NCBI GenBank assembly: GCA_018136815.1
Contig: CM030936.1
Span: 2,693,079 to 2,757,078, forward strand
Length of the DNA: 64,000 nucleotides
Source of the DNA: Isochrysis galbana
Taxonomy: Eukaryota; Haptophyta; Isochrysidales; Isochrysidaceae
Reading direction: 5' to 3'
Below, piece by piece: positions 30,695 to 41,975 of this stretch. Numbering within the stretch: position 1 is the stretch's first letter; each line of letters opens with the position of its first letter. A program made the translations under genes and the position numbers. The notes beneath the pieces were generated by a model. That model was not told the origin of the DNA. It saw only the letters and a list, made by a program, of their open reading frames with translations, and did not search any database.

Positions 30695-31199
30695 CTGACG
30701 CAGTGACGTCAGAGCTGACGTCAGGTCTAAATCTAAATAATGTTATAATGCATGATATCGTTATGAATAGGTATTGTTGTCCCGTATTCGTATTCCGTAT
30801 TTAATATTTATTATGTTTATAAACATATTAGCTATTAGTGCAAAATTCGCTCCATGTGTGTCTCGCGCACGCTAGGGTGGCACAGTGCCTCGCGGCACAG
30901 ATTAGATTCCTCGTGGCACGCGTTCGGACTGTTCGAGCCGCATGTGCTAGTAAGGATAATGCTCTCGGCACCAATCACTTAAATTTCGACAACTTGCAAC
31001 TGCTTGTACCTGTTATATATTTCTTTCGAATATTTTGAATCGTAAACCGGTCAGCCATATGACGAGACGCCTGACGGTCACCCTCAGGTTCAATTGACCT
31101 GACACCTACCTGACGACAGTGACGTCAGGCCGTCAGGCCTGACGACAGTGACGTCAGGCCGTCAGGCCTGACGTCTTGACGTCTGACGTCTGACGTCTG
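30695..31199. repeat. Cluster of TGACGTCA palindromes and GACGTCT repeats
   Basis: Perfect TGACGTCA octamers occur twice near 30708-30727 and twice near 31109-31156. They bracket an AT-rich core and lie in larger CCTGACG...CGTCAGG inverted units. GACGTCT is repeated up to 31199, where LINE element 2 has inserted. The octamer equals a bZIP/CREB site, but the arrangement looks more like the ends of an AT-rich transposon-like unit. Confidence 0.5.
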
Positions 31200-32867
31200 C
31201 AACTAAGTTTATACTTGGTCGCCATGGAGCGCGCCGACGCGCCCCCTCTCTCTTTCGGGCACCCCACCGCGGGCGCCCTTCCAGTGCCCATGGAGCAGTC
31301 GCAGGCGAAGCGACCGCGTCCTGCCTTTACGACGCCATACAGCAAAGAGGAATGCTCGGCTTATGTCGAGCACCTACCCGACACCTTCACACATGAGGGA
31401 AGAACTATCCACAAAAAAGAATTCTTAGAATCATGGGACGCGGTGGTCAGCCACGCGAGAAGCGTACTAGGACAAGCGAAAGAACGCCCGACAGCGAACA
31501 AAAAGGACACGGACGACCACGATGGCGGAACCCATCCACACGAGGCGGGAAACACACCAGATAGAGAAGTGAGAGTCTCCGAAGACGAGCGCTACATTAT
31601 CAAAATGAACAACATATGGCTACAAGCCGACACCGACTACCTAGGAGAGATATCCGGCACCGGAGACGTAACAGACGAGAGTGAAGTCCGGTACTACCAC
31701 CCACCGGCTACATGGGAGAACGGGTACAAAGGCCCGAGATTTACGGAATACCCTCTGGCGGAAGAGTACGCTATAAACAAAGGGAAAGTAGCGCTAGACG
31801 CGATCACGGTCTCAGACATCACGAAAGCCACGCTAAAAACAGCCCGAACGAATGCCCCACAAACGGCGAAACCCGCATGGGAAAAGAGATTAGACATTAC
31901 AAAGGAGGAGTGGAAACATATAGCAAGACTATACGCTCTTCCACTGCTAAAACACACCGACAAACACCCACACTTCAAACACATAACCCACAGGAGAATC
32001 GGAACCAGAAACAGATTTGCGGACAGCCAGACGAGTGAATGCAGGTTATGCCAAGGCCACCGCGAAGACTCGTGCCACCTAGCGTGGTGCCCAGCGACGA
32101 AGAAAATATTCGAAACCATTGACGCCATAACCAACTACACGCCTTGCCCCAAAAGGTCGCGCATGCAAAAGGCAAAGGACAGACTCTTCGCATATCCTAG
32201 TGCGGTTACCCCCGACAGCCTAAAATCCTTATACGTAATAGCGTGGAGGTACATCATCAGAGACTTCTATAGAGTAAAATATGAGTCGTACGAATTTCAC
32301 TATATACCAGCACTGGAAGCCACGCTCATAAGATTTTCTACCCTGGTGAGAGGCCGCGCTCCGCCGAGCCTCTACAACTCGGCGAGGACCGGAAAGGCCG
32401 CCCAGGGAAGAAAACCCAAGATCAAAACCCCAAGGGAACTTAGCTCACCGATATTCACGGAGGACCAAAAGGGTAGATTGAAAATGAGCGACACCCTGAG
32501 ACAAGTGGCGGAAGCGGTCGGCCTAACAGAGCAGCTAGCCTAAGACACACCTACAGCTTGCCTCGAGCCCAACCAGAAGGCGCTAAAACACCGCGCAACA
32601 CAACGAGCTTCAAGGACGACAAGACGCCCAAACGACCGAAATAAACATAAACAGGCCACCCAGTGACACAGGAGAAAGGCGAGAACATTCGCTGGGGACA
32701 AGTGCACCCGATCCAACCCAACTCCCCCCAACAACCTGAGCCCCTAAGTAGAGCACAAGGGGAGGAGCCGCAAGGCGGGTAGTGGGGAGCGAGGTGGAAA
32801 GGAGCGTGGCTACGAAGATAGATCTCAGTGCCGCGCGCGAGGCGAGAATATTAAAAGGTTTTTTTTT
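31200..32867 (+). mobile_element. LINE-derived element 2
   Basis: It lies within GACGTCTGACGTCTG repeats, present at both ends as target duplication (the exact edge is blurred by the repeat). It starts CAACTAAGTTTATACTTGG, then ATGGAGCGCGCCGACGCG. One open frame (31224-32543) joins the short 5' coding segment to the ORF2 C-terminus. The zinc knuckle CRLCQGHREDSCHLAWC (C-x2-C-x8-H-x3-C), the RFADSQTSE approach and the AWRYIIRDFYRVKY segment are typical of the region after LINE reverse transcriptase. Endonuclease and RT are gone, so it cannot move alone. The intact 440-codon frame in a deleted element is notable. It ends AGAATATTAAAAGG plus a T tail. Confidence 0.85.
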
Positions 32868-33151
32868 GACGTCTGACGTCTGACGTGCTGACGTGACAAC
32901 TAGGCTTTTCCTTTTCATTTCAGAAAAATCAAGTAGCAAGTAGACCACCTCGGAGTCAGTCCACTAATTTCTCGAAGACTAAGTTGCAGCTTGAAAAAAC
33001 CAAGTTCGCTTGTTCAAAAATAGGGAGTTGAAGAAGTTGGCGAGGGCATAGGCATAGGCATAGAATATCTAGCAAGGCTCTAAAAATAAATGGAGACCTT
33101 TACCTAGAACATGTACATACGCATTCCCCGGTCAAAACTGCAGCGAGGGCT

Positions 33152-33910
33152 GTGCGGCCGACTTGGATGCGCAGCCTCGCGATGGCAGTGTGGTTGCTTG
33201 GCGTGACCGGCGCAGCCGCGTTCGCCACGCCTCGTGCGCTCCAGCAAGCGCTGGTGCAGCCAATTCATTGGAATCTGCGTTCCACTTATGTCGTTTGTCA
33301 GGAGGGGGCTGAGATGAACGTCCTTCAGCAAATGTCTGCTAGCTTCTGGGAGGCAAAGCGCGCACAGCTCCGGGCTGAGTCAGAGGCTCGGCTGCGCGAG
33401 CTGGACGAGTTCGTAGCGCGTGAGCAAGCTTTGACGAGCGCTGCACTCGGTGCTTCTGCTGGCGTGCCCTCGGAACCTTCCTCGGCGGAACTTTCCCAGG
33501 TGAAGCTCGAGCTTGCCCAACAGAAGGCAAAAGTGGAGCAGCTTGAAGCTGCTCTTGCTCAGCAGGCACTTAACGCCGAGCTCGAACTCCAAAAGTCCAC
33601 AGCATATTGGATCGCTAAGGTGGCTGAGGTGCGTGGTCAACTTCCTGCTGCCGCTGCTGGTGAAGACGCCACCAATCTCGAGAAAAAAGTGTCCTCAAGG
33701 GGCCCAGAACTAGTACCACAGGATTTGCCAATTGTCCGTGAGGACATGACACTGCGTGAGCTTCGTGCACACCTTCTCAGCTATGGCCTCTCTACATTAG
33801 GTCTCAAGGCTGAACTCCGTGCGCGGTTGCAACAAGCAATGCTTGATGATCGGCAGCAGCATAAGTCATGGGACCCATCCACTATGTCATGGATTGTCCC
33901 TTCTCCATAA
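33152..33910 (+). CDS. Plastid-targeted SAP-domain protein
   Basis: 252 residues. The N-terminus is a signal peptide (MRSLAMAVWLLGVTGAAA) followed by AAAFATPRALQQ. The Phe directly after the predicted cleavage site and the following basic stretch match the ASAFAP-type bipartite leader that sends proteins through four membranes into red secondary plastids. A long alpha-helical, probably coiled-coil, middle follows (about 60-165, rich in QQKAKVEQLEAAL-type heptads). Residues 190-228 (MTLRELRAHLLSYGLSTLGL, then KAELRARLQQAM) form a SAP motif, a helix-extended-helix DNA or RNA binder. It could therefore be a plastid nucleoid or RNA-binding protein; this is inference. A single exon is sufficient. 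Confidence 0.75.
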   Translation: MRPTWMRSLAMAVWLLGVTGAAAFATPRALQQALVQPIHWNLRSTYVVCQEGAEMNVLQQMSASFWEAKRAQLRAESEARLRELDEFVAREQALTSAALGASAGVPSEPSSAELSQVKLELAQQKAKVEQLEAALAQQALNAELELQKSTAYWIAKVAEVRGQLPAAAAGEDATNLEKKVSSRGPELVPQDLPIVREDMTLRELRAHLLSYGLSTLGLKAELRARLQQAMLDDRQQHKSWDPSTMSWIVPSP

Positions 33911-34344
33911 GCAACGGAGCACTTGTTGAGGTGGAGTTGTGTCTTCCAAACACAACATTTGAGGGTTTGTAGCCAAACTCATTTTGTTGCACGCCCATAA
34001 TGGCGTTCTCTGTTTCTTTGTTGACCCTGGGAAGAGGGCGTGCCAACCAAAACTTTCTCCGATGCACCAGTTTACCGACGTTCATTTGATTGTTACTACG
34101 ATATGAGTCGATACACCTCGCGACTGACGACTGATCACCGATCATGATTTCTTATGCGATCTTGCCGTCAATATGCGGATCAGACTGCACGTGAAAGTGT
34201 TAGCATGAAAAGTTTGTGGCTGTTCACACTTTATTCAATTATTACCAACACAACAATAACAGTAACGCCCGCCACCTTGCACCTTGGCATAAGGCATAAG
34301 GCAAACGCGATCCGACAAGAAAGCCCATGCGGAAACGGACGCAC
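33911..34344. other. Intergenic, no gene seen
   Basis: This is the 3' flank of the SAP-domain gene. I recognise nothing else before the LINE tail begins. Confidence 0.5.
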
Positions 34345-34525
34345 TGAAAACCGGTAGCCCGGTGGCGCAGGAGGGAGAAGCTAGGGGACTAGACCGCCGG
34401 GGGCCGGGACACGCCGCCTGCCACCGAGAAACCCCCCGTTCACCGAGCCCCTACGTAGTGCACGAGGGGAGTAGCCGTAGCCGAGTAGCCGCGAGGCAGG
34501 ATAGGGCGGTCAAACACTATTTTAA
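34345..34525 (+). mobile_element. Solitary LINE 3' tail, copy D
   Basis: This starts GGTAGCCCGGTGGCGCAGG and keeps the GAGCCCCTACGTAGTGCACG block and GCGAGGCAGG. It is 3'-truncated where a GGGCGGTCAAACA repeat end (34505-34517) begins. It has no LINE coding part. Confidence 0.65.
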
Positions 34526-34549
34526 CTTCTAAGTGTTGCTTTCCTATCT

Positions 34550-35404
34550 AGCACTACCACACGCACCTTCAAATCCCCTCTCGGCGCCCTCCACCTCGAT
34601 CAATCTGATTCACCCACGCCTGGCTCTGTTGCTTTTGACTCCATGGCCTCCAAGCGCGACACCTATATGGCCATCGTTGGGGGCCTCCTCTGGCTTGCCA
34701 ACATGTCTAGGCCAGATCTCGCATATGCAGCCTCGCAGCTCTCACGCTTCATCTTCATGACCAACCCTGGTCCTACACACTTCGCCGCTGCCGTCCGCGT
34801 CCTTTGCTACGTGCGTGACTCCTCCACCCGCGCTCTGCTCTTTCGCCCGGATCCCTCGCTGCCCTTTCTAGTCCACGTCGACTCAAATTGGGAATCTCGC
34901 TTCTCTTATACGGGCGCCATCTTCTTTCTGTACGGCTGTCCTGTCCACTGGTTCTCCAAGACCCAACGCTCCGTCTCGTTGTCGAGCGCCGAGGCCGAGT
35001 ACTTCGGTGCCATGCTTGCTGCCCGCGACACCCTCTTCATCCGGGATTTGCTTGTCGACCTATCTCTCCCGCCGGATGGCCCTACCCTTCTGTGCTCCGA
35101 CTCCAAATCTGCCATCAACATGTCCCTCGACCCCGTTGCCTTCAAAAAGACCAAGCACATAATGCGCGCCGCCGCTTTCCTCCGCGATCTCGTTGCAAAG
35201 CGCGCCCTCGCTATGCGGCATGTCCCCGGCAACCTTATGTTCGCTGACATCCTCACCAAGCCCCTTGGGCCCGCTCCCTTCTGCCGTCTCCTATCCCTTC
35301 TTAACGACTGTGTGTCCGTCATTGCACAGAGTCTAACAGGTTCAAGTTCCGTCGAACCAGCGACCAACTGTCCAGCTGCAGGGGCAACGCCTCCCTCTGA
35401 CTGA
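34550..35404 (+). pseudogene. Ty1/copia RNase H end
   Basis: 285 open codons match the last part of a copia polyprotein: YMAIVGGLLWLANMSRPDLA, a VHVDSNW segment with the first RNase H Asp, SVSLSSAEAEYFGA with the catalytic Glu, LLCSDSKSAINMS with the next Asp, then KTKHIMRAAAFLRD and MRHVPGNLMFADILTKPLG. Integrase and reverse transcriptase are missing upstream. A G-rich tract (35532-35538) behind the stop resembles the polypurine tract before a 3' LTR. The frame is intact, but the element is dead by truncation. Confidence 0.88.
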
Positions 35405-37363
35405 CGGAAACCTCTACCTCGGGTGACCTACGACCTACGCCACCCCGAGTATTTCGACTTTCATGCACGACGTTCCTTCAATCTTCTATCTTTATCCTCT
35501 CTATCTAAGCCTCACCCTCTGTGCTCGCCTTATGGGGGGGTATCACAGAGTGCCGTCATCTACCAACACAATCCATCGGTCCTTGCCGCTTACAGATAGA
35601 ATCGTCTTTACCGGCTCACCGATAGAATCGTCTTTACCGATAAGTTTGTCTGCCGGATTCCTCTTCATCAAGTCATCAGCCTCCTTCATCATGTGCACCA
35701 CCTTCCAGACTCTTCTCCACATAATCATCTGCAGTTGATGCACATCGAGTTCTAGGGTTCCCGAGTCATTTGCACATCGACTTCTAGACCTCGCCTTCAT
35801 CTTGGGGATCTCAGCTCACTCTAGATCGACTTAGTGCATCTAAGGAATCTCACCTTCATCAACACCCACGACGCTTCATCGGCTCATACTAAGACAATAC
35901 CCGCCGATTCCCTATATTCTCGATTCCTTCTCTCTCCCCTCGCGCGCCTTCCTGTTTGTCTCAAAGCATTATCCAAAGAACCGCGGTGGGGTATATGTAA
36001 GGCTTTGTGCTTATTGGGTGTGTTGTTGAGACACCGTGGCCCAAAGGTATCTTCGTGAGATCTGCAGTGCCACCAGTGTCCCAGGTTCTAGACTCCACCC
36101 CTGGAGTACTGTCTCACTCACTGTCTGTCATGACCCTCCTGCTTTTTGTTGCCGCCCTGGCTGCTTCCTGGCATCCAGCGCGATACTAAGAGGGGGCGGG
36201 GGGGTAGATAGAGGCGTCCGCACTTGCCACATAGCCATAACCATAACCATATCATCCATGTACACACATATACCTAGCGAGCAGCGAGCGAGCATTGCGA
36301 GCTGCGAGTTGCAGACACACCGGCGCGCCGGCGCAGTTGGCCCCAGGCTTAGGGCCCAGGCTCAGAAAAACGAAAAACGGCAAACGGTGAAAAACATTGT
36401 TTTTGGTCTTCAACTTCACAGAAAAACAGATTTTCTGTTTTTCACATGTAGGGATATGGCATTACTATCTGCTATCTGCATAATACTCATAATACGGTTA
36501 ATAGGGTTGATGTCGTAGCTATTAGTATCTATGTAGATAGCTGAAGGGCACTATTAGTATCTATGTACATAGCGAAATGCCTCTATTAGGTTCTAATACC
36601 ATAGCCCAAATCCAAACCTATTCACAGCCTTAATCGTCATCGAGCAACATCGTGGTACATACTGGATTCCTTCCTTGGGCGAACGCCCAGTCCACGGTCT
36701 CACCTGTCTCCAGGTCTACTGCATTGCAATGAGGACGCAGGAGCGGCTTCTCCTCCGTGTGTCACAGTGCACCGACTCGCAGTACAGTGGCTCACATGCT
36801 CACATGCTCACATGTTAGATGTTAGATGGTGCCTCGGGCCTCGAACGGCTCGGAGGCCGTATGCCGTATGCGCCTCACAGCCCGCCTTGTGCGCGTCGAT
36901 CCCCCACGGATCCCAGATCCCAGGACTCCCACAGGCCCACAGGCCCCACCTGGCCAGAAGGCTGTTTGTTCGGGCCCCACCTGGCCAGAAGGCTGTTTGT
37001 TCGCTGTTCGGCCCGAGGGAGGTCCGCGCGCTGACACTGGCGGCCGCCGGCCCCCGCCGACCCCCTCCCTCCCCCCCCCCCTCCCCCCCCCCCCTTCCCC
37101 ACCTTACTGCTACTCCCCAAGGGTATTCCATCCATCAATCCATCCAGGATCGGCAGCTTCTACACTACCGTCTGCCCATTCTCCTCCCCCAGCGCTGCCA
37201 GCAGGCGCGTCGATATCGCCGTGCCTCTGGTCCAGAAGCCTGCCCACCAGAACTCGCACTTCCAGCGTGCACTGTCTCCTGCTCGCTACCTCGCAAGCTC
37301 GTTTGCTCCCTACCTCCTTCACCGACGTCCTACTACGGCAGAGGGTTGTGCCGCTCATTGTCC
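35405..37363. other. Copia 3' flank and unassigned DNA
   Basis: 35540-36190 is probably the 3' LTR of the copia remnant: CT-rich, with the direct repeat ATAGAATCGTCTTTACCG at 35597 and 35622. The second GTGAAAAACA element is at 36387-36445. Positions 36490-36600 repeat CTATTAGTATCTATGTA. A duplicated CCCACCTGGCCAGAAGGCTG is at 36945 and 36982, upstream of the next gene. Confidence 0.5.
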
Positions 37364-38878
37364 ATGTGGCGCCTCGCTGCGGTGGTGGTGGCCATTGCGA
37401 TGCTGGTGGCGCCATGCTTCCGACACATGCCGTACCCTTATGATGACATGTCGGTCGCTAACATCCCACCAGAGCGCATCGCTCTCCTGCCTGGTGGAGC
37501 CAATGGTTCGCGCATCCCGCCGCTGTTCAAGGGGCCCTTCGCACCCAATGCGCGCCTGAAAAACGCTGTCCACCTTTTTGAGACGGAGGTGGTCGGCTCA
37601 GAGTGTGTGGCAATCACTTCACGGGGTGAGCTCATCATGCTCGATAGGCAAGGCTTTGTCTTTGTCGCTGTCCCAGTCAAGGGATCCTCCGCATACAAGA
37701 TGACTGGACGGATGTTTTATGTGGGACCTGGCCGACCGCTTGGCTTCCATGTGGCCGGCAAATGGCTGTACTTTTGCTGTTCTTTAAAAGGGTTGCTCCG
37801 GTTGAATCTTGGTACAGGCGCCATAGAGCTACTTGCTAATGCATTTCAAACTCTCTCAATTGATTCCAACAGAACCCACATTCTCACGCCCATCACCTAT
37901 GCCAATGACCTGGATGTGGCATCAGATGGATCCGTCTACTTCAGCTCGTCGGCCGACCGGATAGTCACCCATACCACATGGGGTAACTTCTACGACACAA
38001 TGCGCGGGTACTTGTTGTGCGCATGTTGTGGCTATGATGCTGGAAAATTACTCGTTTATAATCCTTCCACAAGACGGACAACAGTTGTATTAGATGGACT
38101 CGGCTTCGCAAATGGCGTAGCACTATCAAAGGACGAGAGCTGGGTTGCAGTCGTTGAGACCAATTATGCGCGAATCTTGCGGCATTGGTTGAAGGGGCCG
38201 AAGGTAGGGGAGACGGAGATTCTGGTTGATGGGCTCCCAGGTGCCGCTTGGTGAACGCGCTTGTGTTGGTCCCATATCCATTGTGTTGAGCAATGAACAC
38301 AGATATTCTCATGCATGGAATGTTCTCAGAGCATCGAGCCCACAACTGCGGGCAACGTTGTGCGTGGATCAATCTTCTCATCCCCGATTGAATCGTTTCC
38401 TTGCAAAGCAGGCATTCCGGATGGTCTCGCTCGCGCTCCCGATGGAGGATTTTGGCTAGCCCTGATCGCGCGACTTTCTCCGGTACCAGTCTTACTTGCA
38501 CCGCATCCTTGGTTGCGGCAACTTGCGTCATATGTTGTTCAACCCTTACTTCCCATTTTCTCGAAGCCATGGGGAGCAGTGGTGTGAAATGCTCGCCAAT
38601 CAGCACTTACGAACCCGATAGTGAGTCTGATGATGGTACAGTCAGCACTAAGTTTCGTGCAGCTACTTTGTTGCCTGCTCTAAAATTCTAAGGCTTTTTT
38701 ACCACGACCCTGTTGTGCCATGTAGGTCAAGTTGGATACGAGTGGAAAGCCGCAGGAGGCGCTGTATGATATGGATGGCCACCACGTCTCCTCTGTCAGT
38801 GCGGCGGCAGAGGCGTCAGACGCACGCCTTTTCCTCGGCAATCTACAAGGCCGCGGCATCTCTGTCGTGCAACTGTGA
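37364..38878 (+). CDS. APMAP / strictosidine-synthase-like beta-propeller protein
   Basis: Three exons, 37364-38240, 38412-38581 and 38726-38878, all GT-AG, join in frame to 399 residues, close to APMAP (about 416). A single membrane anchor (MWRLAAVVVAIAMLVAPCF) is followed by a six-bladed propeller of the SGL/strictosidine synthase fold. PLGFHVAGKWLYFCCSLKGL, YANDLDVASDGSVYFSSSAD, GLGFANGVALSKDESWVAVVE, LPG-IPDGLARAPDGGFWLA and the closing HHVSSVSAAAEASDARLFLG match the family blade by blade. Plant and animal members are ER or surface esterase-like proteins. True strictosidine synthase activity (Pictet-Spengler condensation) is not expected outside alkaloid plants. A longer open frame starts at 36767, but its first 199 codons are low-complexity leader. 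Confidence 0.88.
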
Positions 38879-39967
38879 GCGTTCGACGGAGTACTAGCGA
38901 CAGACGTGCGCTAGCCGACCGCCCTCATTGGTCGATGGACTCCTGTGGACACCAGGCTCCTTCATATGCGCTCTTGTGTGTGCATGTGTAGTAGTTACCA
39001 CCAGTGAAACTGGTCGAGCGATTTGCCGATGAGATCTCTCCCATACCTCCTCTTGAATTCATCTGCAACGTCCTGAATGGCTTCAGGACTTCATCTATCT
39101 ACATCAGAGTCTATGTTTGTCGTGGATAAAGGGAACCGCACCACGACGCACGCTCTACCCTTAGAGCGTGCCCACTTTCCCGCGTCCTGCCCCCTTCCCC
39201 TCTCCCGTAGCGCGTTTCTATCTTTAGAGCGTGTCTCCCCCACACCCCGCTCCTCCTCTCTCCTCCCGCCCCAGTTTCCCGCGTGTACGACTCACAGCCG
39301 AGATCCCTTCCTTCCATTCTCTCACGCCTTCGCGGCGTTTCCTTGTTCCCTTGGCCGGAGAGGGCCAGAGAGCCTCCCGTGTTTCGCCGGTGCCCCTCCG
39401 TCCCTCCAGCGCCCGCCCCTTCCCGTTCCATTAGTTTTCCCCCTGTCCCGGCCATGGATCGCCCGTGCCGTCCCGTGTGCTCCCTTCCCGTGCTGCCTCC
39501 AGTCGCTCGTCCCGTCCCTCTCGCCCTGCATTTCATACATCTCATGTTACAGACTCACAACCACAACCTCACACAGATCCACCACAGCCGCTCCACAGTC
39601 CACCACAGCCGTTAATTCAACTAGAGTACGGGGGGCGGTGAGCGGTGGGCCTGTCGTGTGCGGGGTTGCCGAGCTCGAGGACACCACCTAGCTCAGAAGG
39701 TGCAACGTGCAACTTGAGGTCAAGTTATTTTTCACCCCCCGCCCCCGCCCCATTTTGGTATGAAACTATACGGCAACTCGCCACCACTCATTGCAGGGAT
39801 TCCTCAAAGGTGAACGCGGGCCCATTTTTTTCCACGCCCACTCCCCTCACTTTGTTTGTAGTAGTAGTAAACAGTAAACAAAAGCAATAGCAATAGTCGC
39901 ACCCATAGAGATAGAGAGCGGTCAAACGGTCGCAAACAGGGTTTTTTGATAAGGGTGAAAAATGACC
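38879..39967. other. Intergenic, no gene seen
   Basis: Simple C/T-rich sequence with short unrecognised frames. The motif CTTTAGAGCGTG recurs near 39161 and 39222, and a GGTCAAACGGTC element-like end is near 39920. Confidence 0.45.
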
Positions 39968-40213
39968 ATCACAGAATTGAGGAAAAACTTCCTAATATTC
40001 TTACCGCTTACCGCACTCGCGGCGCATGGAACCACTACCTACACGTTGCATACTTTCTACAACCCCACTCCCCCGGCCCTTCCCCCCCCGCCATCAGGCG
40101 GCTCCCCCCGTGCACTACTAGCTACTAGGGGGATCGGGGTGATCGGGGTGAAGGGCTTAGATATGGTCCGGTGCCCCCCCCCCCCCCGGTGATCCGTTCC
40201 ACTCTTCCTCCTA
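39968..40213 (-). mobile_element. Hairpin-head family, 5'-truncated copy E
   Basis: This contains tail A (minus strand ends GGTAAGAATATTAGG) and about 240 bp of body shared with copies C and D (CACTACTAGGGGGATxGGGGTG on the plus strand). It stops at 40213, inside the body, where LTR-like sequence takes over. Truncation at the 5' end is what target-primed reverse transcription usually leaves. Confidence 0.7.
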
Positions 40214-40510
40214 TTCCTGGGTTCCGGTTCTTTCTTGGGGCTTGCTAACTTTCGTTGTCGTCCCGGCCTGTTCTTTGTAGGTTCTGTTTAGCCTGGTTAG
40301 GGTTTCGTTGCCTTCCCGCGTTTGGCGTTCGCGTTGGCGTTCGGAAATTTCCTCTCACATTCCCTAGGTCCGCTACCCTTGGCTTGTAGGTCCTTGCTTC
40401 TTTCTTCTCGGTCAAGGTTTTGGCGAGCGAGTCGGTTGCTCTAGCCGCTCGAGATTTGAGGTTTAATTTGCCATCTCCCCTTGGAGATCGGTGTAGGTTC
40501 GCTTCCTAGG
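40214..40510 (+). repeat. Ty3-type LTR-like repeat, copy 2
   Basis: It matches 6530-6700 and the inverted 56222-56510: the GGTTCTGTTTAGCCTGG, GGAAATTTCCTCTCACATTC and CTCGAGATTTGAGGTTTAA blocks are shared. Its left part is replaced by the retroelement copy at 39968-40213. Confidence 0.6.
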
Positions 40511-41975
40511 TGAGGGAATCTTTCCCCTTGATGCAAGCTACATGCAAGCCCTTGGCCCCTTTGGTGTTTCTTCCCCTTGGTTGCTACTCAGGGTTGTTCG
40601 TTAGAAGCGTCTAGAAGGTTCACGCTCAACGGCAAGATTTATTCGGTCGTGAAGATATCTCGTCGCGATCTGTATCCAAAGTGATCGCCGTGGTCGCGCG
40701 ACAGGACGCTCCCCTTCGGACTCTCCGCTACGTGGGAAGTTACAACGGAGACACGCTCCGGCCGTCGCTGCGGAGTCTCTCTCTCTCTCTCGCTCTCTCT
40801 CTCCGTCTCTCGCGACGTGTTTGAGTTATCGGTGATTTGGGGTCGCGGTTGCTTGATAATTTGCTTGGTTTGGGTGAATGATTCCGGTGTGTTCGTGAGT
40901 CGGTGTAACCTGTTGTTCTCAGCTTCGTTGTCCGTCGTTGTTCGCTGCGTCGCTGCACTCAAGCAGCCTAGGCTCCCTCCCTGAGGGAAGAGTTCTTTGT
41001 AGGTCTAACAATCTCTTAAAACCCAACACACTAGGGCCGCTAGGAGCGCCTCGCCGCCCCACAGCCCTTCGTTCGCCGTTCGTTCCCCGTCCAGACACCC
41101 AAATGGGGTTGCCCGACCCAGTCCAGAATTTCGTTCACCCGACTCCCGGTGGGGAGGAGGGCCAAAGCGCCGCGCTAGCCGCCGGTGCTGCTCGCGACGG
41201 AGTGGCTCAGAGCCCTCCGGCTCCGCTCGACTCGACAATTTGTGGCCAAGGCAGGCGTGTGCACGCGCTGTGGGGTGCCCGGGGTGCTCCGGCTTGGTGA
41301 CTTACCCCCCTGCTCTAGGCACCAGATGAAGGTCGGGCGCCCGATCGCGCGGACGGATCTCGGGGGAATCGCGTGTCATGAAACAACGGCCCCGAAATAA
41401 GCCCTTATCGTCCCCGCGGCGCGACCGCCAGTTCTTTACTGTTAGAGCCCCAACGCGTGTGCAAAGGGGAGGCGAGGGGGGCGGTAAAACCCACCATTTT
41501 CCTCGGGAATTTTTCGTGGCGGCAGGTGAGCCCCCCGGGAGTTTTTTTATGGGCTTGGGGGGGATGGTCAAAAAATGCAACCCCCCCACATGTTAGTAGT
41601 TATAAATCAGTGTTTGACCGCCCGATTCCCATTGCCTTGAAATTAGAACAAATAACTATTGACTATTGATTGGTTTTTAGTTCCTGTACCTGAATGACAA
41701 ACCTCGACTCAAGGATTAAGGAGGACGCGCCTAAAGCTAATTCTATTTCTAACAAATGGCATGGCAATGAGGCCGTCGCCGATGCGGTCGTCTACACTTT
41801 GGCTCCACACTTTCTTAGTGTCGAGTCAACCTTGGTTTGGGTCGAAATCGTACCGGGGGGGGGCTTAAAACTTAGCGAGAGCTGCGACGTAGCATAGAAA
41901 GCCTTCTTGCACCCCATCTTCCTCACGGACTGCGATGGTGTGAGCTTTGCGTTGTACAGTTATTGGCCGCTGAAC
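40511..41975. other. LTR-retrotransposon leader-like DNA and repeats
   Basis: A plus-strand frame near 41103 (MGLPDPVQNFVHPTPGGEE) could be a gag start of the preceding LTR, unproven. Positions 41470-41625 are the inverted counterpart of the repeat at 166-335 and end GTTTGACCGCCC. Confidence 0.4.

Noticed and set aside
31104..31199. CRISPR-like direct repeats
   Set aside because: The repeats are a GACGTC satellite without unique spacers, in a eukaryotic genome.
34345..34370. tRNA-like A box in the LINE tail (TAGCCCGRTGG)
   Set aside because: No matching B box (GGTTCGANTCC) or cloverleaf follows at the right distance.
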